From positions 16,746 to 80,745 of the forward strand of contig CAJYDM010000008.1 of assembly GCA_913757435.1 (NCBI GenBank): a stretch of DNA of 64,000 nt, read 5' to 3'. The notes under the pieces were generated by a model. The model had not been told where the DNA came from. It saw only the letters and a list, made by a program, of their open reading frames with translations, and did no database searches. The position numbers were made by a program, and so were the translations under genes. This document shows, in pieces, positions 9,538 through 18,349 of the stretch (position 1 is its first letter; every line of letters starts with the position of its first letter). Origin of the DNA: Syntrophomonas sp. DTU019. Its GTDB lineage: Bacteria > Bacillota > Syntrophomonadia > Syntrophomonadales > Syntrophomonadaceae.

Positions 9538-9645
9538 TTTCATAAGTGGAGAGCCGGATACGCGGAGACGTGTAAGTCCGGTTCGGAGGCGAATGTTTGG
9601 AAACCTACCGAAGTGATTCGACAAGGCGCCGAGCATTTAGCCTAC

Positions 9646-10691
9646 TGCTGAAAGCTCTCACCCTGTACGTCCTTAATGAACTTCCTCAGTCTGAGCGAAA
9701 CCTTGGTTCGCTATACCAGATTTTAGCCTCCGGCGATTCGAAGTACATGGACCTGATATTCAGCCCGCTGCCTTTTGATCACCCGGCTAAAATGCCATAC
9801 AACATATACGCCGAAACCTCAGCACAGGTAAGATCAGGGGTCATCATCGGACTGGGGACCAGATTACAGGTCTTTCAAAATACTTTAGTGAGATCACTCA
9901 CTGAAGAATCAGACATCAGTTTGGAAGCTCCAGGTCACACCAGGACCGCGTATTTCTGCATCGTGTCTGATATGGATAGAACCTTTGATTTTCTGGCTTC
10001 CTTATTCTTTTCTTTCTTATTTATAAGCCTCACTCGTAGCGCGGATCGGAACGACGGCAGATTGCCGACCACCGTAAATTTTTTATTGGACGAATTCTGC
10101 AACATCGGACACATCCCGGACTTCACCAAAAAAATATCTACCATGCGCAGCAGAGGCATTGCTTGTTCAGTAATATTCCAATCGATAACTCAACTTCAAA
10201 GTCACTACCCTGATGGAGACTGGGAAACGATCATGGCCGACTGCGACTCCTGGCTAACGCTCGGAGTGAAAGACGTAACCAGCGCGAGATATATCTCCGA
10301 ACACCTGGGCAAGGGCACGATCGAAGTTGAAGCCCAGACGCGCCGGGTGTTCGCAGTATTCGACTTCGGGAGCAAGCGCAAAGACTCAAAAGCCCGCTAT
10401 CTTATGAACCCTGACGAACTCACTCATATGCCACCCCAGGATGCAATCCTGTCAGTGTCATGGGGACTAAACCCCATCAGAATAAAAAAACTAGACTTCT
10501 CAAAACACCCCATGACTAAATTGTTGCAGCCAGCTTCGGTGTCGGATTTTAAGCCCGACTGGGCGGAGGAATTCAAGAAAACCGGAGGCAAGAAGATCAC
10601 TTACGCATCAGAAATAAAGACGGAAACCACCAAAGACGAAGCGCCCGGAATATATACGAAAGGCGGTGACTGTGATTCGTTTTGGAGCTAA
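9646..10691 (+). CDS. VirD4/TraG type IV coupling protein, exon 2 (C-terminal 347 residues)
   Basis: Exon 2 begins at 9646 and continues LLKALTLYVLNELPQSERN. It contains the Walker B region NFLLDEFCNIGHIPDF (about residue 400 of the spliced protein), IFQSITQLQSHYPDGDWETI and the C-terminal all-alpha and motor segments typical of TraG ATPases. The stop is at 10689-10691. On its own this part lacks Walker A. No other conjugation genes (relaxase, VirB4, VirB6) remain in the window, so the gene is a leftover of an integrative conjugative element. It overlaps the start of the next small ORF. Confidence 0.85.
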
Positions 10692-10854
10692 AGCCAATCT
10701 TGGCAACGAACTAGAAACCTTGTTAGACACAGCCTGCCAACAATACTACCAGAGAAATCGGCTCGGTCAACACGGAAATACAATCGGCCCCTGCCGCCTC
10801 ATATTCCTTCGCAATCTGCAAATATGGAAAATCTGGGGATATCAATCCTTTTGA
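10672..10854 (+). pseudogene. RecU-like (Holliday junction resolvase) N-terminal fragment, tentative
   Basis: Starting at GTG 10672, overlapping the end of traG, the frame reads [20 protein letters not shown] and then [11 protein letters not shown]. The NLG-nELE-lld-nqqYyqr pattern resembles the start of phage and plasmid RecU-type resolvases. After about 32 residues the similarity ends. Another frame then reads [20 protein letters not shown], which I do not recognise, up to the IS1182-family element. It is probably a frameshifted and truncated gene of the old conjugative element. Confidence 0.3.
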
Positions 10855-10938
10855 AGGGGAGGCCTTCTTGCACGCACAGAGCCACTGGGGGTCACAGGGC
10901 CATGATACCAGACCTCTTTGCGGTAGGTCTTGTCACCC

Positions 10939-12603
10939 TTATAGCTTGCCCAGGGTCATCCGGGAAAACTGCTTAATATTTCGGGCTATAATTTTGTAAG
11001 CAGTGAACAAGTAAGTTTTTAGCATGCCACGTGTGTAAAGGTTATTCAGATCTTCTCCTCTTTTTAGAGCGGAGTTGGTTGCTTCGATTCCAGCACGATA
11101 ACTGGTGTTTTCACGTCTGACCTCAATATCGTGTATTTGATCTCTAACCCGGTCAGCCTGGATGGTTTTTAAACTAACCCGTAATATCCGGTCTTTCTTC
11201 TGGGTCTTTACTGGACATATATCAAAATTCGGGCATCCTTGGCAATCCTCGTGTTTGAAGTGGCAACTGCTAGTCTTGGAACCGGGATTGAAATCGCTTC
11301 TAAATGGGCTCTTGCCCTGGGGGCAACTGATTATTTTCATATCATCATCAAACTTAAAACTGGTTGTGGAAAGTTTATCTGATGGAGCCTTACGTCCGGT
11401 CATATCTGTATAGTGTAGGTTAACCTCTAGCTCATCTGCCATTTCTATGACCTCTTGGCCGTAGTAACCTCCATCTAAGTAGATGTCCAATACATCCGTA
11501 CTTTGTTTAATGATGGGTATGCGCTCCTTAGCCATCTCTACATCGCTGATGTTATTGGGTTGTACTGAAAAGTCGGTAATCACCTGAATCGGGTTTTCTT
11601 TGCTACTGGTTTCGCTCACGTTTAAAACGTATCCGCTATGGTTCTTACCCGCTTTGTTACGGAAGGTAGCGTCACTATCATAAGCTGATTGCAGGGAACC
11701 GCTTTCAATTTCACTACTGGGCTTGGCGAGCCATATTCCCTTAGATTCATCGAAGGCAGCCTGTTCGCCTAGAAAACGCTTAAGCAGAACCATTTCTCGT
11801 TTTGAAGCAAGGTTACGATCCTTATTTGCCAAGTTATCTACCTCTTGCATGAGGTTAAGGACTTTCTGGAACCTGCTTTCCAGTTCCTGATTTCTAGTTC
11901 TGTATAGTAAATCAGTTCTGAAGCTATCTCTTAACACTTGTTTGAGATTATCGGAAAGCATGTTAGAAGCAATGCCTCTTACCGCTTGAACCAATACATC
12001 CAGGGCTAACGAGAGTCTACCGGCTTTCTTGATATTGGGAGAAATCAAGGTAGAATCCATACGCTGGTCATCGGTTTTTATCCCGGCTTGTTCGATAAAA
12101 TTCTTGGTTAGGATTTCAAACTGTTGGAAAATCACTTCATCTTGCTCGGGATACTCTAATATGTGCCTATAAACTCTTTCTCTGAATTCGTAAAGGGTAC
12201 GTTCAGCCAGGTAAACCTCACCCAGGTTTCTTATACCTAGGGCATAATTGACCTGGAAGTTAAAGTAGAACTGCTCGATTAATTCTTGATCAGTATAACC
12301 AAACATGTTTTTGATAATCTCTAATGACATCAGTATATTAACTGGAACATTGGGTCTGCCGGTATCAAGACAATACATGGGGGCAAACAGATCTTCGTTG
12401 ATTTTACAAAAAACATGTTCATAGAAAACTGGTGCCCAGGTTTTGTTTAGTAGTTTGGCTACACTTGGTCTCATGGACTGGTAATGGCTAAAAAGTTCAT
12501 CTTGATAGTGACTATCGTTTTTACGGAACATACTGCAAAACCACCCTAAAGTTAGTTTATCTTTTATTTGCTTTAAATATCTAACTATTACTTCGATATT
12601 CAC
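10939..12603 (-). CDS. IS1182-family transposase
   Basis: A 554-residue DDE transposase. The N-terminal region (ELFSHYQSMRPSVAKLLNKT, then RPNVPVNILMSLEIIKNMFG and FNFQVNYALGI) matches the DUF772-type domain of IS1182 proteins. DQRMDSTLISPNIKKAGR contains the first catalytic Asp, YLDGGYYGQEVIEMA the second, and the Cys cluster CHFKHEDCQGCPNFDICPVK is the usual inserted zinc-like region. RRENTSYRAGIEATNSALKRG supplies the Glu. The reading frame is complete. Confidence 0.88.
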   Translation of the reverse strand: MNIEVIVRYLKQIKDKLTLGWFCSMFRKNDSHYQDELFSHYQSMRPSVAKLLNKTWAPVFYEHVFCKINEDLFAPMYCLDTGRPNVPVNILMSLEIIKNMFGYTDQELIEQFYFNFQVNYALGIRNLGEVYLAERTLYEFRERVYRHILEYPEQDEVIFQQFEILTKNFIEQAGIKTDDQRMDSTLISPNIKKAGRLSLALDVLVQAVRGIASNMLSDNLKQVLRDSFRTDLLYRTRNQELESRFQKVLNLMQEVDNLANKDRNLASKREMVLLKRFLGEQAAFDESKGIWLAKPSSEIESGSLQSAYDSDATFRNKAGKNHSGYVLNVSETSSKENPIQVITDFSVQPNNISDVEMAKERIPIIKQSTDVLDIYLDGGYYGQEVIEMADELEVNLHYTDMTGRKAPSDKLSTTSFKFDDDMKIISCPQGKSPFRSDFNPGSKTSSCHFKHEDCQGCPNFDICPVKTQKKDRILRVSLKTIQADRVRDQIHDIEVRRENTSYRAGIEATNSALKRGEDLNNLYTRGMLKTYLFTAYKIIARNIKQFSRMTLGKL

Positions 12604-12730
12604 AGTGGTTTATCCTGCTGTTTTACAATATTTTTGGGGTTTTTGCAGTGGAATCAATAATAAATAGTAACGAAAAAATTGCCGCCGAGACGGGGTCATC
12701 GACAAAGGATGTCGACAGCCCCGTCTAAAT
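10939..12730 (-). mobile_element. IS1182-family insertion sequence (ends approximate)
   Basis: The element is defined by its transposase (10939-12603, minus) and by a GC-rich hairpin at about 12691-12727 (AGACGGGG...GTCGAC / GTCGACAGCCCCGTCT) upstream of it, of the kind found near IS1182 termini. I could not find a matching terminal repeat or target duplication on the left side, so the left end may be truncated or lie within 10855-10938. It closes the right side of the mobile island. Confidence 0.6.
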
Positions 12731-12896
12731 GTTATTATGGTTTCAAGCCTCCCCACCGGCAGGCGTTTTCTTTGAGGTTGTTTCAGATTCTAAGGCTTTG
12801 ATTTGAGGCGAGACCTCATCCTAATATGACTCTTACAGCCCAATGGAGGAAAGCGGGGCCCAAAAGAGAATATTCTATAATGAGGTGCCTAATCAG

Positions 12897-13433
12897 ATGT
12901 CTATCAAGAGAAATCAACCCCAAATCGATATCAAGGTGATTTTTGCTAAAAAGCGCCGCGCCATAGCTATCAGGATTGAGGCTGCGGCTGCCCGGGGCCA
13001 GGTATACCTAGAGTCAGGCAGTACAGAAGCTTTAGCCGATTTCGCTGATCATGTCCTGGTAACCATTCGTGAAGGTGCCTTTGAATTGCTCCGATCGGTG
13101 CCAGAGCAGACCTTGTGGAGCAGTCAGTGGTCTGAAATACTGGACCGCTGCCACGGCTTCGTTGACGACCAGGGCGAGTATCTTTTCAAAAGATGCCTGG
13201 AGCTGTGGGGCAGTGATGCTCAGGCTGTACAAGTCTATATCGAAGATGCCTGTCACCGCATCAAAACTGATTTGAGCGGAGAAGTGGAGATCGCCCAACG
13301 TTTACACAGGCAGAGCCCCTGGGAGGTTAAAGTGCGCCCGGGCATCAAGATCCCCCCTCAGGAAACCATCAAGCTGCTGGTAATCAGCATTGCCGCATTG
13401 GCCTTGGGGTTTCTGCTGGGAAGACTTATATAG
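12897..13433 (+). CDS. Hypothetical protein with C-terminal membrane anchor
   Basis: A 178-residue protein from ATG 12897, preceded by GAGGTG nine bases upstream. The alternative ATG at 12843 adds 18 residues and lacks a good site. The body is soluble and mostly helical (ALADFADHVLVTIREGAFEL, YIEDACHRIKTDLSGEVEIAQ). The last 22 residues (TIKLLVISIAALALGFLLGRLI) form one transmembrane helix, a tail-anchor layout. I do not recognise a family. It is the first chromosomal gene right of the IS1182-family element. Confidence 0.55.
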   Translation: MSIKRNQPQIDIKVIFAKKRRAIAIRIEAAAARGQVYLESGSTEALADFADHVLVTIREGAFELLRSVPEQTLWSSQWSEILDRCHGFVDDQGEYLFKRCLELWGSDAQAVQVYIEDACHRIKTDLSGEVEIAQRLHRQSPWEVKVRPGIKIPPQETIKLLVISIAALALGFLLGRLI

Positions 13434-13502
13434 CAGTGTTTAGGGCTTAATAAATGCACTGGTATTTAAAGAAATGGTAGTTATCATCTGGCAATTAAGG
13501 TC

Positions 13503-13673
13503 TTAATAGCCGTGGTTGAAGCCTTCAGCCATCAAACCGAGTCCCATCACGGCGAACACCAGCATCCAGTTGGTGTTGAGGGGAAAAGGCTGCAGGATCA
13601 CGAAACCGATGAGGAACAGTCCCAGGGCGATACGGATGCCTCGGTCTAAGGCATCGAGATTTTTATAGTCCAT
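13503..13673 (-). CDS. Small two-helix membrane protein, DUF2892/YgaP-like
   Basis: A 56-residue ORF on the minus strand from ATG 13673 with a strong GGAGGGG site in front. It reads MDYKNLDALDRGIRIALGLF, continues with LIGFVILQPFPL and has a second hydrophobic stretch. The LDRGIRIALGL start followed by two short membrane helices is the DUF2892 pattern. Its function is unknown. A second protein of the same style is encoded at 16323-16523. The gene is convergent with the ORF ending at 13433 and divergent from cobS. Confidence 0.6.
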   Translation of the reverse strand: MDYKNLDALDRGIRIALGLFLIGFVILQPFPLNTNWMLVFAVMGLGLMAEGFNHGY

Positions 13674-13878
13674 TTGCTACCCCTCCAGTTCGAATCTAGT
13701 TGTTAATTTGCCCTGGGGGCGGTTTAATAAATCCTCGGACGCTATGAATATAAAACCTTTTGGGGAAAAAAAGACCAGTGCGGGTCACTTAATCCAGGAT
13801 GCGGAGAAAACTGGGATTGTTGTTAAACAGGCCGGTTCGCTTAAGCTGTTATGTTGATACATTTGGAGGAGGAAAGAT

Positions 13879-14619
13879 ATGCGCAGTCTGCTGCTGGCCA
13901 TCAGTTTTTTAACTATTTTTCCGGTTTACGGCAATCGCATCGCTGATGATAGGGAATTTTCTAATTCGCTGTATTTCTATCCCCTGGTGGGCTTTATTAT
14001 CGGCATGATCCTCCTGCTGGTGTTAAAAGGGGCGGAAATGCTGGGGCCAGGCCTGGCCACAGAGGCTTTGCTGCTGTTGGTCTGGGTGGCAGTCACCGGG
14101 GCTCTGCACTTGGACGGTCTAATGGATTCCGCCGATGGCTTGTTCTCCGGCAGAGAGCGGGAGCGCAAATTGGAGATCATGAAGGACAGCCGGGTGGGCG
14201 CCATGGGAGCGGTGGCGCTGGTAGTAGCTTTACTGCTCAAACTGGCTTTCCTGGATAATCTGTCCCCGGTGGATAAGGCCTGGGTGATCCTGGTGGCACC
14301 GGCCGCGGGGCGCTTTATGATGGTGTATGCGGTTTGCCGCTACCCATATGCCAGGCCTGCAGGAGGCCTGGGAGCGGCGTTCGGCGGTCAGGCGGGATGG
14401 CCTCAACTGACCGGGGCGGCTCTGCTGCTGGCTGCCGGCGCCTGGTTGGTTTTTGCCGGGACGGCTTTGCTTGCGGTCGCGATTGCGGTTGTTACTGGAA
14501 TGACGATCGCCGCCTGGATAGCCCGGCAGTTAGGGGGCTTGACCGGCGACAGCTTCGGGGCTTTATGTGAATGCACCGAGACAGTATTCATAATGGCTGC
14601 GGTATTACTGCTTCATTAG
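13879..14619 (+). CDS. cobS: Adenosylcobinamide-GDP ribazoletransferase
   Basis: A 246-residue polytopic membrane enzyme that joins adenosylcobinamide-GDP to alpha-ribazole, the last step of cobalamin nucleotide-loop assembly. The CobS signature is clear: GALHLDGLMDSADGLFSG followed by LEIMKDSRVGAMG (about residues 75-115), with several hydrophobic helices around it. A strong GGAGGAGG precedes ATG 13879. It is followed 24 bp later by a CobC-like phosphatase, so the two form a small salvage operon. No cobalamin riboswitch is seen upstream. Confidence 0.93.
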   Translation: MRSLLLAISFLTIFPVYGNRIADDREFSNSLYFYPLVGFIIGMILLLVLKGAEMLGPGLATEALLLLVWVAVTGALHLDGLMDSADGLFSGRERERKLEIMKDSRVGAMGAVALVVALLLKLAFLDNLSPVDKAWVILVAPAAGRFMMVYAVCRYPYARPAGGLGAAFGGQAGWPQLTGAALLLAAGAWLVFAGTALLAVAIAVVTGMTIAAWIARQLGGLTGDSFGALCECTETVFIMAAVLLLH

Positions 14620-14643
14620 AGCCTTATTTAAAGGAGTATCAAC

Positions 14644-15234
14644 ATGAGGTTAATTCTGATCAGACACGGGGAAACCGCGTGGAATGCCAGCCAGAGGTAT
14701 CAAGGCCAGACTGATATACCGCTGAACGAGAGCGGGCGGGAGCAGGCCAGGCGGCTGGCGGACTATCTGGCAAAAAATGAAGCTCTGCAGGCAGTGTACT
14801 GCAGCGATCTGTCGCGGGCCATCGAGACCGCTCAGATTTTGGCCCGGGAAGCGGATATTGAGCCCATCCCGGATAAACGGCTGCGTGAATTCTGTTTCGG
14901 CCTTTGGGAAGGTCTAACTTTTAATGAGATCTGGGAGAGCTACCGTGAGGACTTCGAGAATTGGTTCAATAACTTCGAGGAATTCTGCGTGCCTGAAGGA
15001 GAGTCTTTCAGCGATTTGTCTGCGCGCAGCCTGGAGGCTATCGAAGAGATAAAGGCCAAACATTCCGACACCGTGGCAGTGGTCACCCACGGAGGGGTAA
15101 TCAAGGCGGTGCTGTGCAACCTTAAACACAGCCCTGATCCCTGGCGGGATACCGTTCCCCCCGGATCAATTACCATTGTCGACTTTTTCCCTGAGCATAC
15201 CGAGATCCGCTGCGTAGGCCTGACGGTTCAATAG
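14644..15234 (+). CDS. cobC: Histidine phosphatase, probable alpha-ribazole phosphatase
   Basis: A 196-residue histidine-acid phosphatase. LILIRHGETAWNASQRYQGQ holds the phospho-accepting RHG motif at residues 7-9, YCSDLSRAIETA the second Arg, and VVTHGGVIKAV the second His. Its place directly after cobS (24 bp, with AAGGAG before the ATG) favours alpha-ribazole-5'-phosphate as substrate over a glycolytic or generic phosphatase role. The family is promiscuous, so the substrate is inferred from context. Confidence 0.8.
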   Translation: MRLILIRHGETAWNASQRYQGQTDIPLNESGREQARRLADYLAKNEALQAVYCSDLSRAIETAQILAREADIEPIPDKRLREFCFGLWEGLTFNEIWESYREDFENWFNNFEEFCVPEGESFSDLSARSLEAIEEIKAKHSDTVAVVTHGGVIKAVLCNLKHSPDPWRDTVPPGSITIVDFFPEHTEIRCVGLTVQ

Positions 15235-15349
15235 AGAACCCGGCAGATCATCACTGCATGGGCCATATTTGCGCCCAACATCCGATATATCTCCTTTCAA
15301 CTACATCCGCCAACTTACATAAAACTGGTAGACACGCATATAATAAAGC

Positions 15350-15580
15350 GGATATAAAAACATAAAAGGCACCCTTGAGTGCCGAGGACGGGTTGAGCAT
15401 AGCATTGGCCTTGACATGAGCAATAAAACCTTTTCACATACAGCAGATATGAAAATATCGCCCGGGTCAAGTCATCCCGGTAATTTTGAGTATTGGGCTG
15501 ACATATGTTGTAGAGGGGATGTCTGCCAGATGGCCAGGTTAACGACTCAACCCGCATGGGCAAGACGACTCGTGGTTCTC
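15350..15580 (-). ncRNA. Candidate structured RNA with terminator, possibly 6S-like
   Basis: No convincing gene lies in 15235-15763. On the minus strand CGGGTTGAG (15554-15546) can pair with CTCAACCCG (15397-15389) about 150 nt later. Inside are GGCC/GGCC, GACAT/ATGTC, ACATA/TATGT and CAGC/GCTG pairs, with a CCGGG...CCCGG apical hairpin, making a long bulged rod. The rod is followed by a hairpin with GGCAC/GTGCC arms (15368-15383) and a T-rich run, a rho-independent terminator. Rod shape and size fit 6S RNA, but I cannot confirm the family and no clear promoter is visible. Confidence 0.4.
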
Positions 15581-15763
15581 TAGCAACAAAGAGGAACAAG
15601 ATTTCCTTTTTATTGCACTGTTTTTTTTCGTACACTTCACATATAATCAAATAAATAGAAAGCAGAAAAGTCGGCAGATAATGTCAAAACAGCCTGTGAA
15701 GGGAACGGAACAACCGTCGTAAACGTAGTTTTGGGGAATGCAGCAAGATGCGGAGGTGAGGCT

Positions 15764-16165
15764 GTGAGTAAGCGATGGGGTAAAGGCGATCCAGTGAACT
15801 TATCCGATTTATTAAAAATTACTCCGGTTGCCAATGAAATAATTCAATTAGCGGAAGAACTGGAAATAAGCGTAGCAGACATACTATGGATAGTGACGCA
15901 GATCATTGATAACGGTGATGAAATCGATGCCAAGGCGTATGCTAAGCTGTTCAATGAAGAAGATTTGAACATGGAAGAAGAATGGGAAGACATTGAAATT
16001 GATAACATAGAGTCAGATATGGAACAGGCCACTTACACCGTCGACGTTAAAATCAACAGTGCCGGCCGCTTCCCGGAAGTAGGCTTCAAAGCCGGAATCA
16101 ATGAGCGTGAGGATATCAGTTACTTCTTCGACATGGTTCTGGATATGTTGGAGAAGTTGGAATAA
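15764..16165 (+). CDS. Hypothetical acidic protein
   Basis: A 133-residue acidic protein starting at GTG 15764 behind CGGAGGTGAGG. An N-terminal helical part (LLKITPVANEIIQLAEELEI) is followed by a very acidic linker with about half Glu/Asp, then a C-terminal part, VDVKINSAGRFPEVGFKAGI, with a short helix. There is no membrane segment, signal peptide or recognised family. It is a single-gene unit, since a perfect terminator follows at 16197. Confidence 0.5.
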   Translation: MSKRWGKGDPVNLSDLLKITPVANEIIQLAEELEISVADILWIVTQIIDNGDEIDAKAYAKLFNEEDLNMEEEWEDIEIDNIESDMEQATYTVDVKINSAGRFPEVGFKAGINEREDISYFFDMVLDMLEKLE

Positions 16166-16196
16166 ACCGAATCCCAGGATATACTAAACTACAACC

Positions 16197-16231
16197 AGAG
16201 CCCGGGATCTCCCGGGCTCTTTGATGTGTTT
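16197..16231 (+). terminator. Rho-independent terminator
   Basis: A 10-bp perfect stem, AGAGCCCGGG (16197-16206) and CCCGGGCTCT (16211-16220), has a four-base loop and a T-rich tail. It ends the transcript of the acidic hypothetical gene. Confidence 0.85.
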
Positions 16232-16322
16232 ATGAAGGCTAAAATACTGCTAAGCGAATCACCGAATTACGCGAGGCTTAATGGCTTTTTTGATTTCCTT
16301 ATCAAGGATAAAATCGAGATGG

Positions 16323-16523
16323 TTATAAGCTCGACTTCTGGCTTTGCCACCAGTCTATGAGCTCTGCCAGGGGGGAATATCTGAGGATGGCGCTGGCCAG
16401 TTCGACGGTTCCCAATACTCCGCAAACGGTGGCCGGCCATCCGCTTACCAGACCGGTTCCGGAAGCAAAGAAAAAACAGATCGCCAGGATAAACCTGGCC
16501 ATGGCCCCATCACGACTCAACAT
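16323..16523 (-). CDS. Small membrane protein, DUF2892/YgaP-like
   Basis: A 66-residue ORF read from ATG 16523, with AGGTGG seven bases upstream; a longer frame to 16562 has no ribosome site. It reads MLSRDGAMARFILAICFFFA, with two hydrophobic helices, a GWPATVCGVLGTVELASA turn and a WWQ end. The pattern resembles the DUF2892 family like the 56-residue protein at 13503-13673, but the sequences are not close. The role is unknown. Confidence 0.5.
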   Translation of the reverse strand: MLSRDGAMARFILAICFFFASGTGLVSGWPATVCGVLGTVELASAILRYSPLAELIDWWQSQKSSL

Positions 16524-16664
16524 ATCTAGACCACCTGACCTTTCTCTTATTATCCTCACCACCGTGCTGCCCGATTATGTGGGTACAATTTCCCAACAAA
16601 AGATTCAAGCCCGACTAGCCTTGAGATATACTGAATGGAACAGAGGAAAGCGAGGCTGAATAAT

Positions 16665-18236
16665 ATGACCGATTGGGCAGTACTGCTAGCTACAGGGGCT
16701 GGATTGATTATAGGCGGATTAGGGATGGCTATGGCCATGCGAGGGCACTTTGAGGCTCAAAAGGGCTTGTATGAGCAGAACAGTGAACTGGAACGGTCCA
16801 TGTATCAGAGCCACATCGGCCATAAAGAACAGCAGTTGGTGGAGCTGCGCCAGCGGGAGGCCGTTTTAGAACAGAAATGCGCTGAATTGACCGGGGAACT
16901 GCAGAACGAGCAGCAAAAACGTTCAGCCGCCGAGGAACGCTGTTTGCGCATTGACGCTCTGGAAATCGCCCTGGAGAAGAAAGAAGGCCGGTTAAGTGAA
17001 TTGCAGGTGGAGTTGAACCGTCTGCACAAAACCCAGGCAGGACTGGAGGAACGACTGCAGGAGAGTACAAAGAGGCTGGCCGAGGAGAAGCAATTGCTGG
17101 ACCAGGCCAGGGAAAAGCTGACCGAGGCTTTTGCCTCCCTGTCGGCTGAGGCCTTGCGCAAGAACAATCGGTCATTTCTCGACCTGGCCGCCACTTCCTT
17201 GCAGCAATTCCAGGAAGGCGCCAAAAACGATCTGGAAATAAGGCATAAAGCCATTCAAACCCTGGTGGAGCCGGTTCTCAATTCTTTGAAAGAAGTTGAT
17301 AATAAAATGCAGCAACTGGAGAAGGAGCGCACTGCTGCATATGCCGGACTGATGGCTGAGGTGGGCAATATGACCCGCACCCAGGCACAGCTGCAGCAGG
17401 AAACCGCCAATCTGGTGAAGGCTTTGCGCCGCCCCGAGGTCAGAGGCCGCTGGGGAGAGATGCAATTGCGCCGGGTGGTGGAGTTGGCGGGGATGATCAA
17501 CCATTGTGATTTCGTGGAACAACTGAGCAGTTCAAGCCCGGATTCCCGCCTGCGTCCTGACCTGATTGTCATGCTTCCTGGGAACCGGCGCGTTGTGGTC
17601 GATTCTAAAACCCCCTTGCAGGCCTACCTGGATGCCATGGAGAGCGAAGATGATGATCTCAAAAGAGCCCGGCTGGCTGACCATGCCCGACAGCTCAGAA
17701 CCCACATCAGCCAACTGGGAAACAAGAGCTACTGGGAGCAATTCCAGCCCACCCCAGAGTTCGCGGTTATGTTCATACCTGGGGAGGCCTTTTTTTCCGC
17801 CGCTTTGGAATACGACCCCAGCCTGATTGAGTACGGCTCACAGCAGCAAGTCATGCTGGCCACGCCAACCACTTTGATAGCCCTGCTCAGGGTAGTGGCT
17901 TTCGGCTGGAAGCAGGAGGCCATTGCTGATAATGCCCGGGAAATCAGTGCTCTGGGCCAGACCTTGTATGAACGTATTCGGGTCATGAGCAGGCATTTTG
18001 AAGAATTGCGCAAAGCCCTGGAACGAAGTGTTGAGGCCTACAATCAGACGGTAGGTTCTTTAGAGAGTCGGGTGCTGGTCACCGCACGGCGTTTTGCGGA
18101 ATTGGGCATCTCTGCCTCAAAACCGCTCGCGAACACGGTGATGATAGATAAGCATCCCCGTGCCCTGCTGGGAATGGTAGATGATTCTCTGGCTCAGGCA
18201 TCCAGCAGCACCGATCAGGAAGGTGGACCCGGGTAG
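16665..18236 (+). CDS. rmuC: DNA recombination protein RmuC
   Basis: A 523-residue protein with an N-terminal transmembrane helix (residues 5-25), a long coiled coil (about 30-190) and the RmuC nuclease-like domain: EVRGRWGEMQLRRVVELAGM, RLRPDLIVMLPGNRRVVVDS, KTPLQAYL and ALEYDPSLIEYG. RmuC limits inversions at short inverted repeats; the D...DSK core resembles restriction endonuclease folds. ATG 16665, with GAGG nine bases upstream, is preferred to the ATG at 16635. The gene stands alone; the next transcript has its own promoter region and terminator. Confidence 0.92.
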   Translation: MTDWAVLLATGAGLIIGGLGMAMAMRGHFEAQKGLYEQNSELERSMYQSHIGHKEQQLVELRQREAVLEQKCAELTGELQNEQQKRSAAEERCLRIDALEIALEKKEGRLSELQVELNRLHKTQAGLEERLQESTKRLAEEKQLLDQAREKLTEAFASLSAEALRKNNRSFLDLAATSLQQFQEGAKNDLEIRHKAIQTLVEPVLNSLKEVDNKMQQLEKERTAAYAGLMAEVGNMTRTQAQLQQETANLVKALRRPEVRGRWGEMQLRRVVELAGMINHCDFVEQLSSSSPDSRLRPDLIVMLPGNRRVVVDSKTPLQAYLDAMESEDDDLKRARLADHARQLRTHISQLGNKSYWEQFQPTPEFAVMFIPGEAFFSAALEYDPSLIEYGSQQQVMLATPTTLIALLRVVAFGWKQEAIADNAREISALGQTLYERIRVMSRHFEELRKALERSVEAYNQTVGSLESRVLVTARRFAELGISASKPLANTVMIDKHPRALLGMVDDSLAQASSSTDQEGGPG

Positions 18237-18349
18237 ATAATACGCGAAATTTTTCTAAAAACTTAACAGAAATCGCCATATTTTTTGTGGTGGAGGATAC
18301 TATAATATATAATATGAGTTGAAGACAAAATACCCGGAGAGGAGGTGAG

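Larger units (their letters stand above)
5373..9645 (+). mobile_element. Group II intron inserted in the traG/virD4 gene
   Basis: The 5' end is GUGCG (5373-5377) and the 3' end is ...CCTAC (9641-9645), the GUGYG/AY rule. Domain V is visible at about 9549-9582 (GAGCCGG ... CCGGTTC with an AGAC loop), and domain VI follows. The last six exon bases, CGAACT (5367-5372), pair with AGTTTG (5673-5678), which sits in the loop of a CTTTCC/GGAAAG hairpin: a textbook IBS1-EBS1. The preceding A (5672) pairs with the first base of exon 2 (delta-delta'). Domain IV holds a reverse transcriptase-maturase ORF. The element is 4273 bp with an IS inside and about 2.5 kb without it. Confidence 0.92.

Noticed and set aside
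9597..9645. ATG 9597 as start of an independent TraG-like gene
   Set aside because: These bases are domain VI of the group II intron; the real exon begins at 9646.
13690..13878. Cobalamin riboswitch upstream of cobS
   Set aside because: The conserved B12-box bases are not present.
15315..15650. 111-residue ORF on the minus strand
   Set aside because: No ribosome site, odd composition, and it overlaps the structured RNA candidate and its terminator.
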